Shown: piece by piece, positions 34,542 through 42,109 of the stretch
Layout of the letters: every line of letters begins with the position of its first letter
Numbering within the stretch: the stretch's first letter is position 1
Source of the DNA: Anaerophilus nitritigenes
Lineage (GTDB): Bacteria > Bacillota > Clostridia > Peptostreptococcales > Thermotaleaceae
Length of the DNA: 51,521 nucleotides
Assembly: GCF_004138215.1 (NCBI RefSeq)
Contig: NZ_RYYS01000038.1
Location: 1 to 51,521, forward strand
Direction: 5' to 3'
Notes under the pieces: generated by a model
What the model saw: only the letters and a program-made list of their open reading frames with translations
What the model was told of the DNA's origin: nothing
The model's database searches: none
Translations under genes and position numbers: made by a program

Positions 34542-35108
34542 ATGCCTTTTCGTATAGAAACACAACCAGCTCTTATTGGTATACAAACTACAAATGCAAA
34601 GCTTGATATAGAGCAACCAAAAGCAGATATGAATATGAATATAGAGCATCCAAAGATAGAAATGCATACAGAACATGTAAAGGTACAAATTGATCAGTAT
34701 CCATGCTTTGCAGAGGCAGGTCTAAAAAATTATAGAGACTTAACAAAAGATAATATAGAATTTGCAAAGCAAAAGATGAGTGAGACGATTGACAGGATTG
34801 CAAGACAAGGAAATGAAATGATGAATATTCATGAAAATGAAAATGCTTTAGCTGATCAAGCGATAGAAAATGCTTATCTTATATTCCAAAAAGAATGGAA
34901 TATAGGATTTATCCCTACCAGTAGACCGAGTATAGATTTTAAAGGCGGTACTGTGGATATTCAAGTTAAAGAAGGAAAAGTAAACATGGATGTTAAAGTC
35001 AACAAACCTATAGTAGATTATACTCCAGGAAAAGTAGATATTTATTTAAGACAAAAAAATAGTATTCATATAGAATATATAAAAGAAAAGTTCAACCAGC
35101 TTGGTTGA
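34542..35108 (+). CDS. DUF6470 family protein of the flagellar operon (YviE-like)
   Basis: This 188-aa protein sits between flgL and fliW, where Gram-positive flagellar clusters carry the YviE/DUF6470 gene. It opens PFRIETQPALIGIQTTNAKL and then repeats short blocks of the type DIEQPKADMNM and IEHPKIEMHTE, a beta-type repeat with Pro. The centre is a helix and the C-terminal half again has short beta repeats (GTVDIQVKEGKVNMDVKVNK). There are no membrane segments or cysteine motifs beyond one Cys. Function is unknown. A hairpin overlaps its stop codon. Confidence 0.8.
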   Translation: MPFRIETQPALIGIQTTNAKLDIEQPKADMNMNIEHPKIEMHTEHVKVQIDQYPCFAEAGLKNYRDLTKDNIEFAKQKMSETIDRIARQGNEMMNIHENENALADQAIENAYLIFQKEWNIGFIPTSRPSIDFKGGTVDIQVKEGKVNMDVKVNKPIVDYTPGKVDIYLRQKNSIHIEYIKEKFNQLG

Positions 35109-35113
35109 ACTTT
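35087..35113 (+). terminator. Hairpin across the DUF6470 stop codon
   Basis: An 11-bp perfect stem (35087-35097 with 35103-35113) around AGCTT includes the TGA stop (35106-35108). There is no T-run, so it may be a processing or attenuation site rather than a full terminator, 21 nt before fliW. Confidence 0.5.
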
Positions 35114-35134
35114 CAAAGTATAGGAGGGAAATAC

Positions 35135-35575
35135 ATGATCTTAAACACAAAGCATTTTGGAGAAATACAAATAGATGAACAAAAAATCATTGAATTCAAA
35201 GATGGGATTCCAGGCTTTGAAAATACCAAAAAATATACTATTATTACAAATCCAGACGAACAAATTCCTTTTCACTGGTTACAATCGCTAGAAGAACCTG
35301 AGCTTGCATTTGTCATTACAAATCCTTTTTTATTTAAAAATAATTATGAATTTAATATTCCAGACCAAGTAATAAAAGAATTAAAAATTGAAAAAGAAGA
35401 AGACGTGATTATTTTTACTATAGTAGTGGTACCAGATGATATGAAAAAAATGACTATGAATTTAAGGGGACCTCTTGTAATTAATATTAAAAATAAAAGT
35501 GGAAAACAGTTACTATTAGATGATGGAAAATATCCTCTCAAATATTATTTATTTGAGGAGGGAGAAGTATGTTAA
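35135..35575 (+). CDS. fliW: Flagellar assembly factor FliW
   Basis: FliW binds flagellin and, when free, binds CsrA and relieves repression of flagellin translation. ATG 35135 follows AGGAGGG. An in-frame ATG at 35105 overlaps the previous gene's stop and hairpin. The 146-aa sequence has the family's IEFKDGIPGFENTKKYTII, FHWLQSLEEPELAFVITNPF and MNLRGPLVINIKN blocks. It overlaps csrA by 7 nt, the usual fliW-csrA arrangement. Confidence 0.95.
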   Translation: MILNTKHFGEIQIDEQKIIEFKDGIPGFENTKKYTIITNPDEQIPFHWLQSLEEPELAFVITNPFLFKNNYEFNIPDQVIKELKIEKEEDVIIFTIVVVPDDMKKMTMNLRGPLVINIKNKSGKQLLLDDGKYPLKYYLFEEGEVC

Positions 35576-35799
35576 TCTTAAGCAGAAAGAAAGACGAAAC
35601 TATTGTCATAGATCATAAAATAGAAATAAAAGTTATAAGCATAGAGGATGGAAAAGTAAGGCTGGGTATATCAGCTCCAAAAGAAATAGATGTTTATAGA
35701 AAAGAAGTATATATAGAAATAGAAGATGAAAATAAAAAGGCAGCTACTGGGAATTTTGATTTTCAAGAAATTAAAAATTTATTTTATAAAAAATACTAA
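35569..35799 (+). CDS. csrA: Carbon storage regulator CsrA
   Basis: CsrA is an RNA-binding translational repressor that recognises GGA in hairpin loops. The 76-aa protein begins MLILSRKKDETIVIDHKIEI and contains the RNA-contact segment VRLGISAPKEIDVYRKEVY, both intact. It starts inside the end of fliW. A matching target is visible in the flagellin leader at 37159-37189. The gap to the next gene (35800-35941) holds an inverted repeat, GTTGTGATA with TATCACAAC (35808-35816 and 35874-35882), of unknown role. Confidence 0.96.
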   Translation: MLILSRKKDETIVIDHKIEIKVISIEDGKVRLGISAPKEIDVYRKEVYIEIEDENKKAATGNFDFQEIKNLFYKKY

Positions 35800-35941
35800 A
35801 GTAGCTCGTTGTGATAGTTAATTTTGGAAATTTTAAAATTAGTACAGTGCTTCTAATGATATAGAGGTTTAAATATCACAACAGATTAAAGTATAAAAAA
35901 AGTAATAATAGTATTTTTTATTAATAAGAGAGGTTATAATA

Positions 35942-37045
35942 GTGGCTAAAGAATATAATATATCAGTTCCAGCACATCCAAGTATTTATCAACCAAATGA
36001 TAGAGATTTAGATATATATTTTTGTGAACCAGATAGTGGAATAAACGAAGAAACTGGATTATTGTTGTTAATTAATGGGTTCGGAGCAAATTCAAACTCT
36101 AATGTATATAAAAAAATGAGGGGAAATTTTTCAGATCAATATAATTTGATAACGATTCAATGTGATTACTTTGGTATTGAATTTATGGGCGATTCTGACG
36201 ATATAAGGATAAATGAAGAGTATTTTAATAAGCTTGATGATCAGTTAAAGATAGATTTATTAAGTAGCAAAAATTCTGAAGATGTGATGGATTGGTGCAA
36301 AAAAAATAATATTGAGCAATTAATAGTAGATGCTATTTTAAAAGAAGACTTAAGTGATTTTAATGATATGAGTATAATGCAAGCTTTAGATAATATTACA
36401 GCATTGTTTTTAGTAATAGCTATTATTCGTGATAATGGATATAAAATTAATGGGAATAAGATCTTATGTTATGGATATTCTCACGGAGCATATCTTTCAT
36501 ATCTATGTAATGCATTTACTGGAGATTTCTTTTCTCTAATAATAGATAATAGTGCATGGCTATTTCCAAAGTATATTGAGATGCCTAGATATTTATTCTC
36601 TAAAAAAGATAATTTGATGATAAATATTAAGTTTGAATACCTAATAAATAAGATTAGGTATGATAAAGAATTGCTATATTTACTGTCATTATATAATAAA
36701 TTTGAAAGTAATTGTACTATTGTTTCTTTTCAAGGAGATGACGATAATCTTGTTCATTATATAGATAAAAAAAATTTTTGCAGTAATTTAAAGTCATGTT
36801 TTTTTGAGTTGATTGATCAGAAAAAAGTAGATGGTAAAATATTCAAATCTAATAAACATGGTTTAGGTGCGGATTTTTTACTTCTATTTGATTATGTTAT
36901 GAAAAAATATAACTTTAATTTTAAAAAAGATATTAATTTTAAATATCCAGAACAAACAAATTTTAATACAAATATGTATAAGTATATTATTGATTATAGT
37001 AAAGAAGTACCTATATTGACAAGAACACCAACTAACAATGGATAG
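35942..37045 (+). CDS. DUF2920 family protein, predicted alpha/beta hydrolase
   Basis: This 367-aa protein has an alpha/beta hydrolase pattern: oxyanion-region text LLLINGFGANSN, nucleophile elbow GYSHGAYLS (Ser about 179), a candidate acid in FQGDDDN (about 264) and a candidate base in SNKHGLGADF (about 305). It resembles the DUF2920 proteins of Campylobacter flagellar glycosylation loci. The start is GTG, 8 nt after GAGAGG. It sits between csrA and flagellin at the entry to a sugar-biosynthesis island. A role in trimming or esterifying the flagellar glycan is inference. Confidence 0.65.
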   Translation: MAKEYNISVPAHPSIYQPNDRDLDIYFCEPDSGINEETGLLLLINGFGANSNSNVYKKMRGNFSDQYNLITIQCDYFGIEFMGDSDDIRINEEYFNKLDDQLKIDLLSSKNSEDVMDWCKKNNIEQLIVDAILKEDLSDFNDMSIMQALDNITALFLVIAIIRDNGYKINGNKILCYGYSHGAYLSYLCNAFTGDFFSLIIDNSAWLFPKYIEMPRYLFSKKDNLMINIKFEYLINKIRYDKELLYLLSLYNKFESNCTIVSFQGDDDNLVHYIDKKNFCSNLKSCFFELIDQKKVDGKIFKSNKHGLGADFLLLFDYVMKKYNFNFKKDINFKYPEQTNFNTNMYKYIIDYSKEVPILTRTPTNNG

Positions 37046-37109
37046 TTAAATATTAAAAATAATAAACTGTAGAGGAATAAAAAAAGTTTAATATTTTTTA
37101 AAAAAATAC

Positions 37110-37136
37110 TAAAGTATAAAAAAGATTTACCGATAA
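37110..37136 (+). promoter_or_regulatory. Sigma-D promoter of the flagellin gene
   Basis: TAAA (37110-37113), a 15-bp spacer and ACCGATAA (37129-37136) fit the sigma-D consensus with one mismatch. It gives a leader of about 55 nt before the flagellin ATG. Confidence 0.85.
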
Positions 37137-37158
37137 TAATAGTGTAAGTAAAAAATAA

Positions 37159-37189
37159 GGCAAGGATGCCAATAAAAAAATCAAGGAGG
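37159..37189 (+). promoter_or_regulatory. CsrA binding sites in the flagellin leader
   Basis: GGC-AAGGAT-GCC (37159-37170) is a small hairpin presenting GGA in its loop and matching the CARGGAUG core of the CsrA consensus. A second GGA is in the Shine-Dalgarno AAGGAGG (37183-37189), 21 nt further on, with the ATG at 37198. Paired sites, one covering the ribosome binding site, are the arrangement by which CsrA represses hag in Bacillus subtilis. Confidence 0.75.
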
Positions 37190-37197
37190 AATGAATC

Positions 37198-38016
37198 ATG
37201 ATTATCAATCATAATATGATGGCAATGAATTCACACAGACAATTAGGAATTAACAATGGAAATGGAGCAAAATCAATCGAAAAATTATCTTCAGGTATGA
37301 GAATTAACAGAGCTGGAGATGACGCAGCAGGACTTTCTATTTCTGAAAAAATGAGAGCTCAAATTAAAGGATTAAATCAAGCATCTAGAAATGCTCAAGA
37401 TGGTATTTCTTTGATTCAAACAGCTGAAGGTGCATTAGATGAATCTCATGCAATTCTTCAAAGAATGAGAGAACTAGCAGTTCAATCAGCAAATGATACA
37501 AACGTTACTGCTGATAGATCAGCTTTACAAGATGAAGTTAAACAATTAGAAGCAGAATTAAATAGAATTGCAGGAAATACTGAATTCAATACTCAAAAAT
37601 TATTAAGTGGTGGTTTATCAGCAGCTGGATTAAAATTCCATATAGGAGCAAATGCAACTCAAAATATGGAACTTAAAATAAGTAGTATGAAAGCTTCTGG
37701 ATTAGGAGTATCTGGTATTTCAATTAGTGGACAAGCAAGTGCTGATACTGCAATAACAACTATTAATACAGCTATTGAAAAAGTATCTAATCAAAGATCA
37801 AGTTTAGGAGCAGTTCAAAACAGATTAGAACATACTATTAAAAACTTAGATAACTCTGCAGAAAACTTACAAGCTGCTGAATCTAGAGTTAGAGACGTAG
37901 ACATGGCTAAAGAAATGATGGAATTTACAAAGAACAATATCTTACAACAAGCTTCTCAAGCAATGCTTGCACAAGCAAATCAAGCTCCTCAAGGAGTACT
38001 TCAATTATTAAGATAA
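37198..38016 (+). CDS. hag: Flagellin
   Basis: This is the filament subunit, 272 aa. The N-terminal D0-D1 part has MIINHNMMAMNSHRQLGINN, RAGDDAAGLSISEKM and QRMRELAVQSANDTN. The C-terminal part has AVQNRLEHTIKNLDNSAENL and ends LQLLR. The variable D2-D3 domains are absent and only a short Ser/Thr/Gly-rich stretch (about residues 165-190) links the halves. That stretch (SGISISGQASADT) is the likely surface and the likely glycosylation zone. Codon use is richer in common codons than in the surrounding island, as expected for a highly expressed gene. It ends at a strong terminator. Confidence 0.98.
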   Translation: MIINHNMMAMNSHRQLGINNGNGAKSIEKLSSGMRINRAGDDAAGLSISEKMRAQIKGLNQASRNAQDGISLIQTAEGALDESHAILQRMRELAVQSANDTNVTADRSALQDEVKQLEAELNRIAGNTEFNTQKLLSGGLSAAGLKFHIGANATQNMELKISSMKASGLGVSGISISGQASADTAITTINTAIEKVSNQRSSLGAVQNRLEHTIKNLDNSAENLQAAESRVRDVDMAKEMMEFTKNNILQQASQAMLAQANQAPQGVLQLLR

Positions 38017-38036
38017 TTAAACAAAGCAAAATATAT

Positions 38037-38066
38037 AAAAAGACTGGGATGACCCCAGTCTTTTTA
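38037..38066 (+). terminator. Flagellin terminator
   Basis: AAAAAGACTGGG (38037-38048) pairs with CCCAGTCTTTTT (38054-38065). It is a 12-bp stem ending in five T. Confidence 0.92.
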
Positions 38067-38087
38067 TAATATTGGAGGATTAGTATT

Positions 38088-39467
38088 ATGTGGTATAAAA
38101 AGAATATAGAAACACTTTTTAATAAATATAACAAAATTTATAAAAGTATTATTAATCTAAATCCTAATCAAAATATATACAAGTTAATGAATACAAAAAC
38201 AAATAAATCTACTTTGAAAATCAATTTAAAAGACAAATCTATATATCTACACAGTAGATATGATCCACAAAGAGAAGCTATAAATATAGCTGAGGAGAAT
38301 TATGATCCAGAGATTGAGAATTATATTATTTTTGGATTGGGTTTTGGATATCATGTAGAAGAGTTAATGAAAATGGATCCAAATGCTAATTTTTATATTA
38401 TAGAAACAAACAAAGAAGTTTTTAAATTAGCTTTAGATAATTTAGACTTAAGCAATATCATAGATAATAGTAATGTTAAATTGTATGTACCAAATAGCAT
38501 CTCAGAAATAAGTATAATATTAAAAGAATTAATATTGTTAAATAATATAAAACTTGTTATGCATAATACATCTTTAAGTATAATGTCTGAGGATTTAATA
38601 AATGTAAAGTATTTATTAGAGGAATTTAGAATGTTTAAAAACTCATCAGAAAATTATTCTTTGATTATGAAGAATAATTTTAAAGCTAATATTAAAAATT
38701 ACAATGAAAATGTAGATATTTTATTTAATAAATTTAAAGATGTTCCATTATACATTGTATCTGCAGGACCATCTTTAGATAAAAATATACAAGAACTTTT
38801 ACATGTAAAGAATAAAGGAATAATCCTTTCGGTTGGTAGAGCAGTTAGATCTTTAATGAAAGCGTATATAAAGCCAGATGTGATTATAGTTACAGATCCT
38901 TCTGAACAGGTTTATGATATGCAATTCAAAGATTTGAATATAGATGTACCTATTATAGTATTATCTACATGTGATAGGAATGTTATGACAAATTATAAAG
39001 GATATAAATTAATAGCATTACAAAATGGATATTCTTTGGCTGAAAATTATGCTAAGGAGAAAAGAAAAAAATTAATTCAAACAGGAGGATCTGTGGCTAC
39101 AACAGCTTTAGATACAGCAATAAATATGGGATGTAATCCTATAGTATTTGTGGGGCAAGATTTAGCATTTACGAATAGTAAAACTCATTCAGAAGCTACT
39201 TATTCTCAAGACATTAAATATTTAAATAACTTAAGAGAAGTAGAAGATATAAATGGAGATATAGTTTATACTTCTAAGAATTTATATATTTATTTAAGAT
39301 GGATACAAAATAGAATTGCTATGGAAAAAGACAAAATATTTATAGATGCAACAGAAGGTGGAGCAAAAATAGAAGGGACGAGAATAGTAACTTTAAAAGA
39401 AACTATACAAAATTACTCTAACAGAAATTTTGATGAACTGAATTTTATTAGAAAGCTAAATATATAA
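38088..39467 (+). CDS. maf: Motility-associated DUF115/Maf family putative glycosyltransferase (short copy)
   Basis: This 459-aa protein belongs to the MAF_flag10/DUF115 family, whose members are thought to transfer nonulosonic acids to flagellin in the cytoplasm. Core blocks are PLYIVSAGPSLDKNIQELL, GIILSVGRAVRSLMKAYIKP (then DVIIVTDPSE), QTGGSVATTALDTAINMGCN (then PIVFVGQDLAF) and FIDATEGGAKIEGTRIVTL. The N-terminal FGLGFGYHVEELMKM segment is also shared with the second copy. It follows the flagellin terminator by 20 nt, so it may depend on read-through or on a promoter I cannot see. GGAGGA is its ribosome binding site. Confidence 0.88.
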   Translation: MWYKKNIETLFNKYNKIYKSIINLNPNQNIYKLMNTKTNKSTLKINLKDKSIYLHSRYDPQREAINIAEENYDPEIENYIIFGLGFGYHVEELMKMDPNANFYIIETNKEVFKLALDNLDLSNIIDNSNVKLYVPNSISEISIILKELILLNNIKLVMHNTSLSIMSEDLINVKYLLEEFRMFKNSSENYSLIMKNNFKANIKNYNENVDILFNKFKDVPLYIVSAGPSLDKNIQELLHVKNKGIILSVGRAVRSLMKAYIKPDVIIVTDPSEQVYDMQFKDLNIDVPIIVLSTCDRNVMTNYKGYKLIALQNGYSLAENYAKEKRKKLIQTGGSVATTALDTAINMGCNPIVFVGQDLAFTNSKTHSEATYSQDIKYLNNLREVEDINGDIVYTSKNLYIYLRWIQNRIAMEKDKIFIDATEGGAKIEGTRIVTLKETIQNYSNRNFDELNFIRKLNI

Positions 39468-39481
39468 ATTCTAACAAAAGA

Positions 39482-39509
39482 TAAAAAAGTCCTCTAGTTT
39501 TGTCGATAA
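39482..39509 (+). promoter_or_regulatory. Sigma-D-type promoter between the maf genes
   Basis: TAAA (39482-39485), a 16-bp spacer and GTCGATAA (39502-39509) match the sigma-D consensus GCCGATAA with one mismatch. It lies 36 nt before the next gene, with GGAGG at 39533. Confidence 0.65.
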
Positions 39510-39544
39510 TAAAAATAGACTTTAAATTTTTGGAGGTAATTTTA

Positions 39545-40168
39545 ATGAAAATATATATATTGGATCAAGTTTTAGAGTATGAAAATGATAGAAATATTCT
39601 AGATAACATGTTTAAAAAAATTAATCAAATGATAGAAAACTCAAAGTTAATATTAAGTTGTATATCTATAGATGGATATGATGTATATAATGATTTTCAG
39701 AATTATTTTATAGATCATATAAAAAATATAAAAGAAGTAAAGGTTATAGCTAAAACAGAAAATGAAATCTGTACAGATACGCTACTGTTAACAATGGATT
39801 ATCTAAAAAATGCTGTACCAGAAATAGAAATACTATCTAATGAATTTTATAAGACACCCACAAATACAACATGGAATAAACTAGCAGATTTGATTGAAGG
39901 AATAAACTGGATTATAACTTCTTTTATATCTATAGATTCTCATAATGAGCTTAAAAATATTATTAATAATTATGAAGAGTGGAATCTTTATGCAAAGGAT
40001 ATTTACTCCCTTAAAAATATAATCATAGAATTTGAAAATATTCTTCAAAATAATGATTTGGTTTCTACAGCGGATATACTTTTTTATGAAATAATACCTA
40101 TATTTAATGAAATGAAAGAAAAACTAGAAAAATTAGTATATAGGGAGGTATCCCCAGGTGCTAATTGA
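39545..40168 (+). CDS. Unrecognised helical protein between two maf genes
   Basis: I do not recognise this 207-aa protein. ATG 39545 is set by TTGGAGG. Residues 1 to about 100 mix beta strands and helices (KIYILDQVLEYENDRNILDN, SKLILSCISIDGYDVYNDF, IKEVKVIAKTENE). About 105-205 is helical with a Trp-rich centre (TTWNKLADLIEGINWIITSF). There are two Cys, and no signal peptide or membrane span. It has its own sigma-D promoter, overlaps the second maf gene by 11 nt and may be translationally coupled to it. A partner or chaperone of the Maf enzyme or of flagellin is a reasonable guess only. Confidence 0.7.
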   Translation: MKIYILDQVLEYENDRNILDNMFKKINQMIENSKLILSCISIDGYDVYNDFQNYFIDHIKNIKEVKVIAKTENEICTDTLLLTMDYLKNAVPEIEILSNEFYKTPTNTTWNKLADLIEGINWIITSFISIDSHNELKNIINNYEEWNLYAKDIYSLKNIIIEFENILQNNDLVSTADILFYEIIPIFNEMKEKLEKLVYREVSPGAN

Positions 40169-42020
40169 TAATATAAATATATTAAAAAAAATGTACCCTA
40201 AGATGCATGATAAAGTTAAATTTCTTGAACAAAATTTGAACAAGGATATTGTAAGATTGGAAGAAACGAGAAATGGATATAAAACTTTATTGGTAGAAAG
40301 AGATAGTAAAAAAACATATATACATAGTAAATATAATCCTTTAAAAGAAGCGGAGTCTATAATAGAGGAATATAAAGAAGTTAGCGACAATACAATAGTA
40401 ATATTTTATGGAACGGGTTTAGGATACCATATAGATCTATTTTTAAATAGATATCCTAATGTGAATTATTATATATATGAACCAATATCAGAATTAATAT
40501 ATTATTATTTATGTAATAAATCTATTAAAAATTTACCTAACAAAAATTTAAAAGATATAGTATTAGGGAATGGTGTGGAAGAAATAGATATGTTCTTAAA
40601 TAATGTTATTGATAAGAGCAATGGGGATATACTTTTAATTGATTTTCCAGTACACAAACAAATTTTTTCTGAGGAATATAAGAATTTTCAAGAGTTATTT
40701 AAATCAATCGTAAAACATAAAAAAAGTAGTTTATATACGAATTATGCTTATCAGAAAAGATGGATCATCAACAGTATGAAAAACTTAGGAGAGGTGTTAT
40801 CTACCCCTAATATTATCATGGATAAAAAAGGGGAATTTAAGGATAAACCTGCTATTTTAGTTGCTGCTGGTCCATCTTTAAATGAAGAGATAGAGAATAT
40901 TAGATACATTAAAGAAAATGGATTAGCTTATATATTTAGTGTAGGATCTGCTGTAAATACATTAATTTATCATAATATATATCCGCATGCTACTTGTGCA
41001 TATGATCCAACAGTCAATGACCAAAAAGTGTTTCAAAAGATTAAAGAAGAACAGATAAAAGAGATTCCTATAATATTTGGTAGTAGTATTGGATATGATA
41101 TTTTAATTGAGTACCCTGGCGATAAATATCATATGATAACAGGTCAAGATTCTGTTTCTAATTATTATTTAAAAAATAAAGATCATAGTAGCTTAGATAT
41201 AGTTCATGATGCTCCATCTATTGCTGTAGTTGCAGTTGAATTATTATATCAATTAGGTTTTAGCTCTATAATATTAGTAGGACAAAATTTAGCTTATAAA
41301 GGCAAAGAAAATTATTCCAAAGGTATTGATTATAGCAATGAAGTTACAGAAGAAGAATTTAAAGATGCTATTAAGATTAAAGATGTATATGGTAATGAAA
41401 TATTAACTAATGATGGTTTTAATAGAATGAGACAACAAATGGAATATTATATAAAAGAATTTTCGAACATAAGGGTTATAAATACTACTAAAGGTGGAGC
41501 ACATATAGAAGGTACAACTTTTATGGAATTAGAAAAAATAATAGAAAAAGATCTCATAGAACCTATAGTGGAAAAAAATTGGTTAGAAGGAAGTATTACG
41601 GATTATGATAAAGATTATTTGAAGTCTCAATCCCAAAATATGAATAAAGCATATAAAAGAGCATTAAAACTTATGGATGAATATTTTGATGTATTAAATA
41701 AAATAGATAAACTTATCCAGAATAGAAAGTTTGACCAAGCAGAAAAAATGTATATACAATTAGATAAGATTTTGAAAAAAGTAGAAAAAAATGATTTTTA
41801 TGTTATATTTATTTTACCTATGAACAGAGTTTATTATAAAATATTAGTGGATAGTATAGATCGCTTAAATGAAGAAACAAATCCAATGGAAAAAGGGAAA
41901 AAAATAGTATATAGTTTCAAAAATTTTATGAAGATATGTAAAGATACGATACAAAATATACAGCCTATCTATGAAGAAATGCAAGAAACAATAGATGAAT
42001 TTTTAGAAGATCATCAATAA
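40158..42020 (+). CDS. maf: Motility-associated DUF115/Maf family putative glycosyltransferase (long copy)
   Basis: This 620-aa protein is the second and fuller Maf-type protein. Shared blocks with the first copy are FYGTGLGYHIDLFLNRYPNV, AILVAAGPSLNEEIENI, SVGSAVNTLIYHNIYPHATC, GFSSIILVGQNLAYKG and NTTKGGAHIEGTTFMEL. A helical C-terminal extension of about 150 residues (after 470) is lacking in the short copy. The start is GTG 40158, 10 nt after GGGAGG and inside the end of the preceding gene. Two Maf proteins suggest two acceptor sites or two donor sugars. Confidence 0.88.
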   Translation: MLIDNINILKKMYPKMHDKVKFLEQNLNKDIVRLEETRNGYKTLLVERDSKKTYIHSKYNPLKEAESIIEEYKEVSDNTIVIFYGTGLGYHIDLFLNRYPNVNYYIYEPISELIYYYLCNKSIKNLPNKNLKDIVLGNGVEEIDMFLNNVIDKSNGDILLIDFPVHKQIFSEEYKNFQELFKSIVKHKKSSLYTNYAYQKRWIINSMKNLGEVLSTPNIIMDKKGEFKDKPAILVAAGPSLNEEIENIRYIKENGLAYIFSVGSAVNTLIYHNIYPHATCAYDPTVNDQKVFQKIKEEQIKEIPIIFGSSIGYDILIEYPGDKYHMITGQDSVSNYYLKNKDHSSLDIVHDAPSIAVVAVELLYQLGFSSIILVGQNLAYKGKENYSKGIDYSNEVTEEEFKDAIKIKDVYGNEILTNDGFNRMRQQMEYYIKEFSNIRVINTTKGGAHIEGTTFMELEKIIEKDLIEPIVEKNWLEGSITDYDKDYLKSQSQNMNKAYKRALKLMDEYFDVLNKIDKLIQNRKFDQAEKMYIQLDKILKKVEKNDFYVIFILPMNRVYYKILVDSIDRLNEETNPMEKGKKIVYSFKNFMKICKDTIQNIQPIYEEMQETIDEFLEDHQ

Positions 42021-42063
42021 ATTTAATATTTAATAAAAGATTGTACGGAGGGAATATTTTTAA

Positions 42064-42094
42064 ATATAGTTTACGTAAATACTATAAACTATAT
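42064..42094. promoter_or_regulatory. Perfect inverted repeat before legB
   Basis: ATATAGTTTA (42064-42073) and TAAACTATAT (42085-42094) form a 10-bp perfect inverted repeat with an 11-nt centre. It ends just before the AGGAGG ribosome binding site of legB. It may be an operator or an mRNA hairpin. I see no convincing promoter with it. Confidence 0.45.
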
Positions 42095-42109
42095 GTAGGA
42101 GGTATAGAG

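Noticed and set aside
35883-35930. Possible terminator before the DUF2920 gene (A-run, short pairs, T-run)
   Set aside because: The stem is only AT pairs with mismatches and would be unstable.
40158-42020. Second maf gene as a bacteriophage or sialyltransferase gene
   Set aside because: The shared DUF115 blocks with the first maf gene and the flagellar context identify the family. No phage genes are near.
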